NCBI GenBank assembly: GCA_017516065.1
Contig: JAFWDQ010000021.1
Coordinates: 1-64,000, forward strand
Direction of reading: 5' to 3'
Source of the DNA: Oscillospiraceae bacterium
GTDB lineage: Bacteria > Bacillota > Clostridia > Oscillospirales > Oscillospiraceae
DNA length: 64,000 nucleotides
Numbering within the stretch: the first letter of the stretch is position 1; each line of letters opens with the position of its first letter. The notes under the pieces were generated by a model. It made no database searches. It worked only from the letters and a program-made list of their open reading frames with translations, and was not told the origin of the DNA. Shown one piece after another: positions 1-8,175 of this stretch. A program made the translations under genes and the position numbers.

Positions 1-1213
1 AACCCCCGCCGCCGCCGAAGCTGCCGCCGCCACGGGAGCCGCCGCTGAAGCCTCCTCCGCCACGGGAGGGACCGCTGCCGCCCCGGGAGGGACCGCTGCC
101 AAAGCTGCTGCCTCCGCGGGAGCCGCCGAAACTGCTTCCGCCGCGGGTGGAACCGCCGCTGCGGGTGGAACCGCCTCCAAAGCTGCCGCCGCCGCGGGTA
201 TTGTTGACGCTGCCGCTGCGGGAACCGCCGAAGCCGCTGCCGCTGCGGGTGGCGCTGCCAAAGCTGCCGCCGCCGCGAGTATTGGTGTTGTGTAGGCTGC
301 CGCCGGGAGGAGGCGGCATCGGGGTACCGGTATGGGGGCCGGAATTGTAGGGATGGCCGCCGCCGGGAGGATGATATCCGGGGGGATGATAATAGGTGTT
401 GGCCCGGTTCTCACGGCTCTGATACCAGCGTCTTCCGGGCCGGTGCCAGAACAGCAGCGGCGTGAAGACCATGGGTGAACCGATACCCATACGGGAACGG
501 CGGTACCGGGTGTAGCGCCGCCGGTCGATGGACGCACAGGCAATGACGATGACGATCACCGCCACAATGACGACCAGGATGATGCCGGCGGCAATGGTGG
601 CGTCTCTCGCCGCGGCGCCGCTGCCGAAGCTGGAATAATCATCGTAATAATAGCCGCTATAGGGATCACCATAGTAGACCTCACCTCCGCCGTATGAATA
701 GGCGGAGGTGTTGGTAAAGGCAGTATTATACCAGTCGGCCAGGGCACCCAGCAGGGTGGTAACACCCGTCTGATAGTCGCCCCGGGCAAACGAGGGTTCC
801 AGATATTGCGTCACGAAATTGCTCACGTCAGCGTTGGTGAGATACCCCTCCAGCAGAGCGTCGCTGGGAAGCAGCAGGTAGTCCGCTCCCCCGACATCCA
901 GCACAAGGATCATATCGTAGGTGCCAAGTTCCCACTTCTCTGCCAGCTCACAGGTGTAATCCCACAGATCGATGCCCCGGCACTCCTTGAGGGTCGCGAC
1001 AGCGATGTGGTTGCCGCCGAGGGACTCATTGAGGGCGGCGATATTCACCTCGGTCTGGCGGTCCAGCACGTTCGCATCGTCATACACCCAGTCGCCGTAG
1101 GAAACCGAGAGCATTTTGGTCGGCTTTTGCCCGCAGCCGTAAATCAGCACGGCGATGATCACCACGATCATGACCACCACGGCAAAAGTCCGGCTTCCGA
1201 ATACTTTTTTCAT
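1..1213 (-). CDS. TPM-domain membrane protein (YgcG-like), 3' end cut by window
   Basis: About 404 residues are visible and no stop is reached at the left edge. ATG at 1213 has AGGAGG nine bases upstream. An N-terminal membrane/lipoprotein-type segment (ending near IYGCG) is followed by a region resembling the TPM fold (residues about 35-160), a second transmembrane helix (about 205-225, TIAAGIILVVIVAVIVIV) and a long Gly/Ser/Arg-rich tail with repeated GGGSFG-type units. TPM proteins typically carry such tails. It is the last gene of a leftward operon with TelA and XpaC (27-bp gap to TelA), which suggests a role in envelope or anion stress. The biochemical role is unknown. The family call is by pattern only. 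Confidence 0.75.
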   Translation of the reverse strand, partial: MKKVFGSRTFAVVVMIVVIIAVLIYGCGQKPTKMLSVSYGDWVYDDANVLDRQTEVNIAALNESLGGNHIAVATLKECRGIDLWDYTCELAEKWELGTYDMILVLDVGGADYLLLPSDALLEGYLTNADVSNFVTQYLEPSFARGDYQTGVTTLLGALADWYNTAFTNTSAYSYGGGEVYYGDPYSGYYYDDYSSFGSGAAARDATIAAGIILVVIVAVIVIVIACASIDRRRYTRYRRSRMGIGSPMVFTPLLFWHRPGRRWYQSRENRANTYYHPPGYHPPGGGHPYNSGPHTGTPMPPPPGGSLHNTNTRGGGSFGSATRSGSGFGGSRSGSVNNTRGGGSFGGGSTRSGGSTRGGSSFGGSRGGSSFGSGPSRGGSGPSRGGGGFSGGSRGGGSFGGGGG

Positions 1214-1240
1214 GGTCTACCTCCTGGTCTGCCGTATCGG

Positions 1241-2443
1241 TCAGCCACGCAGCTCCATCAGCTTTGCCTTCAGCTCGCTCTCGATGCGGCCCAGTTCGTC
1301 CTCGGCCTCACGGCGCTTCTGGGCGCCCTCCTTCTGGATGTTCATGACCTCATCCAGGGTGGAGATCAACTGCTCGTTGGTGTGGCGCAGGGTCTCGATA
1401 TCCACCACGCTGCGCTCCGCCTCCCGGGCGGTCTCCACGGTGCCGACCTTGAGCATATCCGCGTTCTTCTTGAGCAGATCGTTGGTCATATTCGTCACCT
1501 CGCGCTGGGCGGCAGTCGCCTGACGGGAGTGCTCCAGACCCAGGGCCAGCACCATCTGGCTCTTCCACAGGGGGATGGTGTTGACGATGGAGGTCTGGAT
1601 CTTTTCGATCATCAGCGTGTCGTTGTTCTGCAGCAGCCGGGTCTGGGGACCCATCTGCAGGGAGATCGTGCGGGTCAGTTCCAGATCGTGGAGCTTCTTC
1701 TCAAAGCGGTTGGCCAGGTTGGCCAGGTCGTTGTAGGCCTGGGCATCCTCGGGGGTACCGGTCTCCTCGGCCTTCTTTCTGGCCTCCTCCAGCTCCGTGG
1801 ACCGGAAATTATCCAGCTTCCGCTTGCCGGCCAGGATATACATGGTCAGCTCCTTAAAGTACTTCTCGTTGAGCTGGAACATCTGGTCCAGCATGGCCAC
1901 GTCCTTCATCAGGGTCACCTGGTGGCCCTCCAGGGCAGTGACGATGCGGTCCACGTTCTCATCGGCCTTGTCGTACTGCATCTTCAGGGTCATCAGCTGA
2001 TTGCGCTTTCTCCTCAGGAAGCCGCCGAGACCGCTCTTATCCAGCTCGGAATTGAAGCCCTTCAGCTCGCCCACCAGGTTGGCCAGATCGCGGCCCACCT
2101 CGCCCAGGTCCTTGGTCTTGACGTTGGCCAGGGCATTCTCGGAAAAACTGGCGATATTCTTCTGGGCGGAGGCGCCGTACTGCAGGATCTGATTGGTATT
2201 GGTGATATCGATCTTCTCGGAGAAGGCGATCACCGCCTGGCGCTCGGCCTCGGTGAGGCAGGACTCGTCCAGATGGATCGACGGCACCTCTGCGACAGCC
2301 TGAACAGCGGGCATCGTCTCCAGGGTGGGCATGGTCTTCTCCACCGCCTGGACGGCGGCTTCGACCTCGGCCTGAACGGCAGAGTCCTGCGCGGGATCCA
2401 GGGTCAGCTCGGGGATCGTGATGTTATCCATGTTATCCGTCAT
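1241..2443 (-). CDS. telA: Toxic anion resistance protein, TelA family
   Basis: 400 residues. ATG at 2443 follows AAAGGAGATACAGACA. The protein is soluble, charged and largely helical, with predicted coiled coils through residues 90-390 and the family's typical central stretch (LVGELKGFNSELDKSG, then LRRKRNQLMTLKMQYDKAD). TelA proteins were named from tellurite resistance and are linked to cell-envelope stress and antimicrobial tolerance; the mechanism is not known. It sits between XpaC and a TPM-domain membrane protein in one leftward operon, and TelA and XpaC commonly co-occur in Firmicutes. Length is normal for the family. Confidence 0.92.
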   Translation of the reverse strand: MTDNMDNITIPELTLDPAQDSAVQAEVEAAVQAVEKTMPTLETMPAVQAVAEVPSIHLDESCLTEAERQAVIAFSEKIDITNTNQILQYGASAQKNIASFSENALANVKTKDLGEVGRDLANLVGELKGFNSELDKSGLGGFLRRKRNQLMTLKMQYDKADENVDRIVTALEGHQVTLMKDVAMLDQMFQLNEKYFKELTMYILAGKRKLDNFRSTELEEARKKAEETGTPEDAQAYNDLANLANRFEKKLHDLELTRTISLQMGPQTRLLQNNDTLMIEKIQTSIVNTIPLWKSQMVLALGLEHSRQATAAQREVTNMTNDLLKKNADMLKVGTVETAREAERSVVDIETLRHTNEQLISTLDEVMNIQKEGAQKRREAEDELGRIESELKAKLMELRG

Positions 2444-2497
2444 TGTCTGTATCTCCTTTTATTATTTTTTGGGGGAAATCCAGTCTTTCTTTTGAAT

Positions 2498-3352
2498 TTA
2501 TACGCCGGGGATCTCCAGGGTCGGTATCTCTGCCTGCTCCAGAGGCTGATCGAAGGCCTTTTCCGTCAGCCCCTCCTGGGCCAGCAGGTTCTCCATAACA
2601 GTGATGTCGGTACTGATATCCAGGGCCTCTGCGGAGAAGAGGGAATCGAGCTGCTTATGGTACGCCACCACCACCGTATCCATGACCTTTTCGATCTTGT
2701 CCTTTGTAGTATCGATATTCTCGCCCTCGATGCCCTGATTATCCATGCGGTCATAGGCATTGAGCAGCTTGATCGTGGTGGGGACATAGTAGTTCATAAA
2801 GCGGCGGATCTGCGGCAGCTTCTCCGGGTGCTGGGTCACATGGTCGAAAATCTTTCGGGAGGTGGATTCCAGATCGTCAATCTGAAGAGAGAGCTTCGGA
2901 TCGGAGATATTCTGGTTGAGGCGCCGCATCTCGGTGATGGCCCGCTCCTCTTCCTTGATCATGGCGGCGATCTCAGGATCCTTGGGCGGCAGCTTGACTG
3001 CCTCGGCCTCGGCCTTGGCTTTGGCCTCCGCCTTGGCCTCCTTCTTCTCCTGCCGGGTCTTATGCTTTTCCGCCTTCTGCTCTGCCTCTACCTTATGGAC
3101 ATGAGACTGGGGCTGAGCCTGGGCCTGGGCCTGAGCCTGAGCCTTCTGCTCCTGCGCCTTCTGATTCTCTGACAGCATGGTCTTTTTCGGCCAGATTTTG
3201 CTGGCTACCCACCAGACGAAGAGGGACAGCACGATCATGACGAGGATGCCGCCGCCGGTGAGGATGATAGCTCTGAACAGCAACCCGTACAGAAGCCAGA
3301 TCAGCGCCACGAGATAGGGCGGTGCGGGGGATCGCTTTATTTTCTCAGCCAT
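2498..3352 (-). CDS. xpaC: XpaC-like 5-bromo-4-chloroindolyl phosphate hydrolysis family protein
   Basis: 284 residues from ATG 3352, preceded by AAGGAGAG nine bases upstream; a longer reading from 3406 lacks a ribosome site. Two close hydrophobic helices (residues about 12-48) are followed by a Lys/Gln/Ala-rich linker with AQAQAQAQ repeats and a helical C-terminal domain (about 120-284) typical of XpaC. The family name comes from a colour phenotype; no enzyme activity is proven. First gene of the XpaC-TelA-TPM operon, behind a near-consensus promoter at 3415-3443. Likely a membrane-anchored partner of TelA, which is inferred from co-occurrence. Confidence 0.85.
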   Translation of the reverse strand: MAEKIKRSPAPPYLVALIWLLYGLLFRAIILTGGGILVMIVLSLFVWWVASKIWPKKTMLSENQKAQEQKAQAQAQAQAQPQSHVHKVEAEQKAEKHKTRQEKKEAKAEAKAKAEAEAVKLPPKDPEIAAMIKEEERAITEMRRLNQNISDPKLSLQIDDLESTSRKIFDHVTQHPEKLPQIRRFMNYYVPTTIKLLNAYDRMDNQGIEGENIDTTKDKIEKVMDTVVVAYHKQLDSLFSAEALDISTDITVMENLLAQEGLTEKAFDQPLEQAEIPTLEIPGV

Positions 3353-3414
3353 AGAGCATTCTCTCCTTAACCACACGCGTTTCATGTGCTTAGATTGCGC
3401 TTTCATACAGATTT

Positions 3415-3443
3415 ATTTTATTCTCTTACTCCTGTCCTGTCAA
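3415..3443 (-). promoter_or_regulatory. Promoter of xpaC-telA-TPM operon
   Basis: On the minus strand TTGACA (3443-3438), a 17-base spacer and TAAAAT (3420-3415). This nearly perfect housekeeping promoter ends about 60 bases before the xpaC start. Confidence 0.8.
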
Positions 3444-3573
3444 GAAAATCAGTCGTTTTTTTCAGCCCCTCCGCCGGGAAGCCCGCACACGGGGACGGAT
3501 ATGGCATATATTGGCACGAAGGAGCTTCTGCTTCTCCTGTCCGTCCCAACAATTTGTTTCAGGAGGTAATCCC

Positions 3574-4401
3574 ATGCCAGATAATATGCAACGCGGCTCC
3601 GGTCTGCCGGAATGTACCGGCGAGACCGTCTGCATCCATACAAAAAAAGTCTTTGACGCCTGCCGCGACAAGGACTGCATCACTGATCTGCGCCTGTATC
3701 CCACCACTGCTTCCCAGGCGGTGCTGGACCAGGCTCTGAGCGTCCGGTCGGGGACCGCTTCCCTGCTGTACGCCAGCGTGAACGTGGATCCGGTGGGTGT
3801 GAACCGGGGGTATTACTCGGTGGACGTCCGGTACTACTACCGCATCACCGCCGACGCCTTCGTGGGGGCCGGACGTCCCATGGAGGTTACGGGTCTGGCG
3901 GTCTTCGACAAGCGCGCCATTCTCTTCGGCAGCGAGGGCTCAGCCAAGATCTTCTCCTCCCAGGACGACGAAGGCGAGTCCTGCTGCTTCAAGCGCAGCT
4001 ATCCCACCGCCATAGTGGAGGCCGTGGACCCCATCGTTCTCAACCTTCGGCTGGTGGATGCCTGCGACTGCGGCTGCGGCGGCCACACGGTGCCGGATGT
4101 CCCCGGGTTTATCGAGGCCTGCTTCTCCGACCCGCTCTGTCTCCACCCCGGCGACCGCCGGCTCTATGTCTCCCTGGGTCAGTTCTCCATCATCCGGCTG
4201 GAGCGGGACGTCCAGCTCCAGGTCCGGGCTCTGGGCTACTGCATGCCGGATAAGGAGTGTACCGCCGGCAGCGGCGCGGAGACGGACCCCTGCGCCGTGT
4301 TCAGCCAGGTCAGCTTTCCCACGGAGGAGTTCTTCCCGCCCAACGCCCTCGGAAACGGAGACGGTCCCTGCTGCGGCTGCGGCTGCTCCAATCGGACCTG
4401 A
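3574..4401 (+). CDS. Conserved clostridial Cys-rich protein of unknown function
   Basis: 275 residues from ATG 3574, preceded by AGGAGGTAATCCC. No signal peptide or membrane helix. The N-terminal part contains CIHTKKVFDACRDKDCI and a central beta-rich region (VSVDVRYYYRI-like text, then VFDKRAILFGSEGSAKIFSS). There are two cysteine clusters, CDCGCGG near residue 180 and CCGCGCS at the C-terminus. I recall similar proteins in other Clostridia annotated only as hypothetical. Cysteine clusters suggest metal binding or cross-linking, and a spore-coat role is possible but unproven. It converges with the YerB-like gene, separated by the palindromic block. Confidence 0.75.
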   Translation: MPDNMQRGSGLPECTGETVCIHTKKVFDACRDKDCITDLRLYPTTASQAVLDQALSVRSGTASLLYASVNVDPVGVNRGYYSVDVRYYYRITADAFVGAGRPMEVTGLAVFDKRAILFGSEGSAKIFSSQDDEGESCCFKRSYPTAIVEAVDPIVLNLRLVDACDCGCGGHTVPDVPGFIEACFSDPLCLHPGDRRLYVSLGQFSIIRLERDVQLQVRALGYCMPDKECTAGSGAETDPCAVFSQVSFPTEEFFPPNALGNGDGPCCGCGCSNRT

Positions 4402-4406
4402 CGGGC

Positions 4407-4431
4407 AAAAAAGGGGACGCGGTGCGTCCCC
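4407..4431 (-). terminator. Leftward intrinsic terminator (distal)
   Basis: Stem GGGGACGC/GCGTCCCC (4413-4431). Read on the minus strand it is followed by six T (A-run 4407-4412). No T-run exists on the plus side, so it acts on leftward transcripts entering from the YerB-like gene. Confidence 0.7.
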
Positions 4432-4446
4432 CTTCCCCGTATCCAG

Positions 4447-4483
4447 AAAAAACGGCGCGGAGCAGATCCTCTGCCCCGCGCCG
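4447..4483 (-). terminator. Leftward intrinsic terminator, copy 1 of 31-bp hairpin
   Basis: The hairpin CGGCGCGG...CCGCGCCG with inner CAGA/TCTG pairing (4453-4483) is followed on the minus strand by six T (A-run 4447-4452). An exact 31-bp copy lies at 4672-4702 without a T-run. Confidence 0.75.
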
Positions 4484-4702
4484 CAGACTGTCATAAAGCC
4501 TCGCAGAGTTCCGCTTCCGCAGAAGCGGAATAAGTTATAAATCCGTTTTTCCCGGGAGCATGTATCACGGGAAAAACACATCTCGGCCCGCAAATGCGGG
4601 CCGCAGCTTTCTCAAATCAAAGCCCAGCGCAAGCGGGTTTGATTTGAAGCGTATCTTTTAAAGATACGCGTCGGCGCGGAGCAGATCCTCTGCCCCGCGC
4701 CG
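4453..4702. repeat. 31-bp hairpin direct repeat flanking a 188-bp palindromic block
   Basis: Copies at 4453-4483 and 4672-4702 are identical over 31 bases. Between them lie five more inverted repeats: 4509-4530 (TTCCGCTTC/GAAGCGGAA), 4545-4577 (GTTTTTCCCG/CGGGAAAAAC), 4584-4603 (CGGCCCGCA/TGCGGGCCG), 4612-4647 (TCAAATCAAA/TTTGATTTGA) and 4649-4669 (GCGTATCTT/AAGATACGC). No reading frame is supported in 4402-4710. Copy 2 begins eight bases past the YerB-like stop codon, so the block probably forms that gene's 3' untranslated region or a separate structured RNA. Confidence 0.9.
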
Positions 4703-4710
4703 TGTCTGCG

Positions 4711-5805
4711 TCATGAGATGGACACGCTGTTGCCGGTCTGGACGATATTGACGTAGGTGGTGCCCCTGCCGAGGCTGAGAGGCGTACCGTCGGTATGTGT
4801 GTACTGGAAGGGCGCGTTGGCGGCGCTCTTGGACCACTGGATCTGACATGCGCTGCCGCCGCAGGCGTAGTAGCCGCTGCCGGTGCCCGTCATGCGCACC
4901 GAGAGACGGCCGGAGCTGTCCAGCACCGACTCGCTGGTGAACAGGACCAGCACGTTGGTCACGCCCACCTGCTTCCCGGTATTGCCGTCCACATAGGGCG
5001 CGCCGTATTCCTGGATCATATACAGCCCGCTGTCCGGGTCATAGGTGAACACGCCGGTCTTGTAGCCGGAGAAATAGACGGACAGCTGATCCGCCGTCAT
5101 GCCGCCTGCCGGCGTGCCGTCGTCCACGAAGGTCAGACCGCAGTCGTATCCGTCGGCGTGCTCCTTGCGGAAGGAGGACTTAGCCAGCTTCTCCATGATC
5201 CGCTCGCCGGAGGTGAAGACGCTGTGCTCAAAGCCGGCCTTCTGCCGCCGGGTGGGGTCCCGCCAGTAGAGGCTGCCCTCCAGGCCGCCGGTGAGACAGT
5301 CCAGATTCGTGACCCCCAGGGTCTTGATATCGGAATAGGCCGCGGGACTGCCGCCTGCGTGGAGCAGGATGGCGTCCAGGCCCAGGGCCAGATGCAGGTA
5401 GTACGGCCGGGTGCTGCGGACAGTGCCGATGTTCCCCACGCCGGAGGGATCCTGGTACACGGCCAGCATCCGGGTGATGCCGCCCTCGGCGTTGACCTCG
5501 TAGATGATATCCGCCTGGGACACGCCGCACTGGGGCAGCGCGACCTTGATGTTGTTGAGCATGATCGCCACCGGCCGGTCGTTGACCTTTTCCTCGTCGA
5601 TGGGCAGCCCCGTCAGGGGATTCGTGTAGGGGGACACCGGCTCAGGCTCGGGCTCGGGCTCCGGCTCCGGTTCAGGTTCGGGCTCCGGCTCGACCGCGGG
5701 GATGTCCTCTTCCTCCGGCTCTTCCGAAGGACCGAAGGGACCGCAGGCGGCCAGGGGCAGGATCATTAGGGCTGCAAGGAGCAGCGCCAGGATGCGCTTT
5801 TTCAT
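4711..5805 (-). CDS. DUF3048 (YerB-like) lipoprotein
   Basis: 364 residues from ATG 5805 with GGAGG upstream. The signal peptide MKKRILALLLAALMILPLAAC ends in a lipobox (Cys21). A Glu-Pro repeat linker (about residues 38-57) separates the anchor from the DUF3048 domains, recognised by NPLTGLPI, RPVAIMLNNIKVALPQCGVSQADIIYE and the C-terminal half containing WRDPTRRQKAG. Members are extracytoplasmic lipoproteins, YerB in Bacillus, with no proven enzyme activity. Single gene with its own promoter (5843-5871), divergent from the DUF4364 gene. Its 3' side carries the unusual palindrome block. Confidence 0.9.
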   Translation of the reverse strand: MKKRILALLLAALMILPLAACGPFGPSEEPEEEDIPAVEPEPEPEPEPEPEPEPEPVSPYTNPLTGLPIDEEKVNDRPVAIMLNNIKVALPQCGVSQADIIYEVNAEGGITRMLAVYQDPSGVGNIGTVRSTRPYYLHLALGLDAILLHAGGSPAAYSDIKTLGVTNLDCLTGGLEGSLYWRDPTRRQKAGFEHSVFTSGERIMEKLAKSSFRKEHADGYDCGLTFVDDGTPAGGMTADQLSVYFSGYKTGVFTYDPDSGLYMIQEYGAPYVDGNTGKQVGVTNVLVLFTSESVLDSSGRLSVRMTGTGSGYYACGGSACQIQWSKSAANAPFQYTHTDGTPLSLGRGTTYVNIVQTGNSVSIS

Positions 5806-5842
5806 GGGGCGGGGCCTCCATTCTCTGGTATTATGTCTACCT

Positions 5843-5871
5843 ATCATACACGATACGACACGTTCCGTCAA
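5843..5871 (-). promoter_or_regulatory. Promoter of DUF3048 lipoprotein gene
   Basis: Minus-strand TTGACG (5871-5866), 17-base spacer, TATGAT (5848-5843). Confidence 0.75.
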
Positions 5872-5916
5872 CCTCAGCCCGGTGTTTTTTCTCTCTCCGG
5901 CAGGCCTTCTGGGCAA

Positions 5917-5945
5917 TTGACAGGGCGCGGGCGGCATGGTACACT
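5917..5945 (+). promoter_or_regulatory. Promoter of DUF4364 gene
   Basis: TTGACA (5917-5922), 17-base spacer, TACACT (5940-5945), 33 bases before the start codon. Confidence 0.7.
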
Positions 5946-5978
5946 GGACGTACCGACACAGACAGAGGAGGCGGCTGT

Positions 5979-6503
5979 ATGGCACCCGGCGGCTTCATTC
6001 ACGATAAGCTGGATATCAAATTCCTGGTCCTCTATCTCATGGCCCGGGCGGCGGGGCCGCTGACCCTGACCGAGCTGCTGGAGATGACTTCCTTCGATCC
6101 GGGCGTAAACTACTTTGACCTGTGCGAGGCCCTGTCTGATCTGGTCCGCACGGAGCATCTGACCCTGGACGGCGAGGGCCGCTACGACATCACCGACAAG
6201 GGCCGTGAGAACGGCGCCGTCTGTGAGAGCAGCCTGGCCTGCTCCGTGCGCTACCACGCGGACCGGGCGCTGTCGAAGGTCAACGCAGCCCTGCGCCGGG
6301 ACGCCCAGGTCCGGGCCTCCCTCATCCCCAGGACCGGCGGCAACTACACTCTGAAGCTGGTGCTGGAGGACGAGTACGACGCAGTGATGACCCTGGAACT
6401 CATCGTCACAGACCGCAAGGAGGCCGAAAAAATGGCCCGGCGCTTCAAGGCGGACGCCGAGACGCTCTTCCACCGGGTCGTGGCCTTTCTGCTTGAGGAA
6501 TAA
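5979..6503 (+). CDS. DUF4364 family winged-helix-like protein
   Basis: 174 residues. ATG 5979 follows AGAGGAGGCGGCTGT. The N-terminal half (residues 8-80: KLDIKFLVLYLMAR, LTELLEMTSFD, YFDLCEALSDLV) looks like a winged helix-turn-helix; the rest matches the DUF4364 pattern with DITDKGRENG. The family is common in Clostridia and presumed DNA-binding, target unknown. Transcribed alone from 5917-5945 and closed by a strong terminator. Divergent from the YerB-like gene, whose promoter it might influence (inference). Confidence 0.85.
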   Translation: MAPGGFIHDKLDIKFLVLYLMARAAGPLTLTELLEMTSFDPGVNYFDLCEALSDLVRTEHLTLDGEGRYDITDKGRENGAVCESSLACSVRYHADRALSKVNAALRRDAQVRASLIPRTGGNYTLKLVLEDEYDAVMTLELIVTDRKEAEKMARRFKADAETLFHRVVAFLLEE

Positions 6504-6542
6504 CGAAAGCGTGCCGCAGAGCATCTGCAGCACGCTTTTTTG
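6504..6542 (+). terminator. Terminator after DUF4364 gene
   Basis: GCGTGC...GCACGC stem with inner CAG/CTG pairs, followed by six T on the plus strand. On the minus strand it lies just past rpmB and could serve it weakly. Confidence 0.8.
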
Positions 6543-6560
6543 TATCGTTATGATCTTGTC

Positions 6561-6749
6561 TTACACGGCGCGGGTCACTTTACCGGACCGCAGGCAGCGA
6601 GTGCACGCATAGACGTGACAGGGCTTGCCGTTGACGACCGCCTTGACGCGCTTGACATTGGGCTTCCACATCCGGTTGGAACGACGGTGGGAGTGAGAAA
6701 CCTTAATCCCGAACGAAACGCCCTTGCCGCAAAAATCACACTTGGCCAT
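6561..6749 (-). CDS. rpmB: 50S ribosomal protein L28
   Basis: 62 residues, full length. Starts MAKCDFCGKG and contains KVSHSHRRSNRMWKPN and the second CxxC (YACTRCLRSGKV). The two Cys pairs (CDFC, CTRC) mark the zinc-binding form of L28. AGGAGG precedes ATG 6749. L28 is a large-subunit protein needed late in assembly. It is transcribed alone from the promoter at 6820-6848. The presence of the Cys-containing form is relevant to zinc supply, since a zinc transporter lies at 62325, though no Zur box was recognised. Confidence 0.97.
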   Translation of the reverse strand: MAKCDFCGKGVSFGIKVSHSHRRSNRMWKPNVKRVKAVVNGKPCHVYACTRCLRSGKVTRAV

Positions 6750-6819
6750 TGCTCGAACCTCCTCGCTGTGCAGAATCTGCCGCTGTAAAAATCAGTACAG
6801 TTAAAATAGGCTGTTTGGT

Positions 6820-6848
6820 ATCTTATCATCTTTTTTTGCAAAATGCAA
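6820..6848 (-). promoter_or_regulatory. Promoter of rpmB
   Basis: Minus-strand TTGCAT (6848-6843), 17-base spacer, TAAGAT (6825-6820), about 70 bases before rpmB. Confidence 0.65.
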
Positions 6849-6885
6849 GATACAATTTTATTTTTTATCTGTTTTTCTCTTCCGC

Positions 6886-8088
6886 TCACACGGTAGCCGC
6901 GATGACGTCCGCCAGATCGTCGAGATCGGCCAGCTGGGCCTGCTTCAGGGTGGACGGGACAGTCACCATCAGATCGATGAAGGTCATGTTCTGGCAGCCC
7001 TCCAGGATCTCCCGCATCTTCTTGCCGCTGGTGGGTCCCCAGGTGCCGTTCTGGATCAGCGCCACCATACGGTTCTGGATCTTGTGCTCCGCCAGGTCCC
7101 GCAGCAGGGCGTCCATCTCCAGGAACACGCCGCCGTTATAGGTGGGGGCGGCAAAGACCAGATGGCTCCAGCGGAAGGCGGCGGCAATGATCTCGGAGTT
7201 GTGGGTCACGGACACGTCGTAGACCTGCACGGGGACGTCCTGATCCCGCAGACGGCAGGCCAGGATCTCCGCGGCATTGGCGGTGTTGCCGTAAACGGAG
7301 GCGTAGGCAATGACCACGCCGTCCTCCTCCGGTGTATAGGAGCTCCACTTGAGATACTTGTCAAGGATGAAGGCGATATCCTCCGCCGTTCTCCACACGA
7401 AACCGTGGAGGGGGCAGATCATGGCGATATCCAGCGCGCCGGCCTTTTTCAGCACGTTCTGCACAGAGGTGCCGTACATACCCACGATATTGCAGTAATA
7501 GCGGCGGGCCTCGTCCAGATAATCCCGCCGGAAGTCCACCTCGTCGGCGAAGATGGCGCCGTCCAGGGCGCCGAAGGTGCCGAAGGCGTCGGCGGAGAAC
7601 AGGGTCTTGGAAGTCGCGTCATAGGTCAGCATGACCTCCGGCCAATGGACCATGGGGGCAAAGACAAAGTGGAGCTCATGGCTGCCGGTGTTCACCGTGC
7701 TGCTCTCGTCCACCAGCTCGAAGCGGCCCTCCAGATCCATGGGGAAGAAGCGCAGGATCATGTCGGAGGTCTTCTTGTTGCAGAGGATCTTCACGTCGGG
7801 ATAGCGGAGCAGAACATCCTGCAGGACGGCGGAGTGATCCGGCTCCATATGCTGGACCAGCACATAGTCCAGGGCCCTGCCGTTCAGGGTGTGGGCCAGA
7901 TTTTCCAGAAAGACCCGGCTGACCGCCTGATCCACCGTGTCGAACAGCACGGTCTTTTCGTCCAGCAGGAGGTAGGAATTGTAGGAAACGCCGCGGGGAA
8001 TGGGATAGGTGCCCTCAAACAGGGCCAGACGGCGATCGTTGCCGCCAATCCAAATCAGGTCCTTCTGAACTTCTTTCGTGCAGTACAT
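6886..8088 (-). CDS. fprA: FprA-type flavodiiron protein (oxygen/NO reductase)
   Basis: 400 residues. The N-terminal metallo-beta-lactamase domain carries the diiron ligands H80-x-E82-x-D84-H85 (HMEPDH), a His in MVHWPEVM, an Asp in FSADAFG and a His in PLHGFVW. The C-terminal flavodoxin domain begins about residue 255 (IAYASVYGNTANAAEIL) with the FMN loop APTYNGGVF. These enzymes reduce O2 to water or NO to N2O with electrons from rubredoxin or similar carriers. No rubredoxin domain is fused here. The start is ATG 8088 with GAGGTGA upstream. A perfect palindrome overlaps the probable -10, suggesting regulated expression. Confidence 0.95.
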   Translation of the reverse strand: MYCTKEVQKDLIWIGGNDRRLALFEGTYPIPRGVSYNSYLLLDEKTVLFDTVDQAVSRVFLENLAHTLNGRALDYVLVQHMEPDHSAVLQDVLLRYPDVKILCNKKTSDMILRFFPMDLEGRFELVDESSTVNTGSHELHFVFAPMVHWPEVMLTYDATSKTLFSADAFGTFGALDGAIFADEVDFRRDYLDEARRYYCNIVGMYGTSVQNVLKKAGALDIAMICPLHGFVWRTAEDIAFILDKYLKWSSYTPEEDGVVIAYASVYGNTANAAEILACRLRDQDVPVQVYDVSVTHNSEIIAAAFRWSHLVFAAPTYNGGVFLEMDALLRDLAEHKIQNRMVALIQNGTWGPTSGKKMREILEGCQNMTFIDLMVTVPSTLKQAQLADLDDLADVIAATV

Positions 8089-8158
8089 AACGCTGCCTCA
8101 CCTCTTCAAAAATAATAATTAACGATAAAACCAGCGGAGTTTTTAGCCGTATAAAAGC

Positions 8159-8175
8159 TATAATAAGTTATTATA
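8159..8175. promoter_or_regulatory. Palindromic operator-like site over the fprA -10
   Basis: TATAATAA-G-TTATTATA is a perfect 8-1-8 inverted repeat. Its left arm on the minus strand (8175-8170) is the likely fprA -10 TATAAT; no good -35 is present, as expected for an activated promoter. The rest of 8089-8404 holds the promoter of the Na/Pi gene and nothing else recognised. Confidence 0.45.

Noticed and set aside
147..350. Short Pro/Leu-rich frame opposite the Gly-rich tail of the TPM protein
   Set aside because: It is the complement of a Gly/Ser/Arg repeat and has no ribosome site.
806..3172. A 788-codon plus-strand frame opposite TelA and XpaC
   Set aside because: Antisense shadow. The minus-strand genes have recognisable families, ribosome sites and a consensus promoter.
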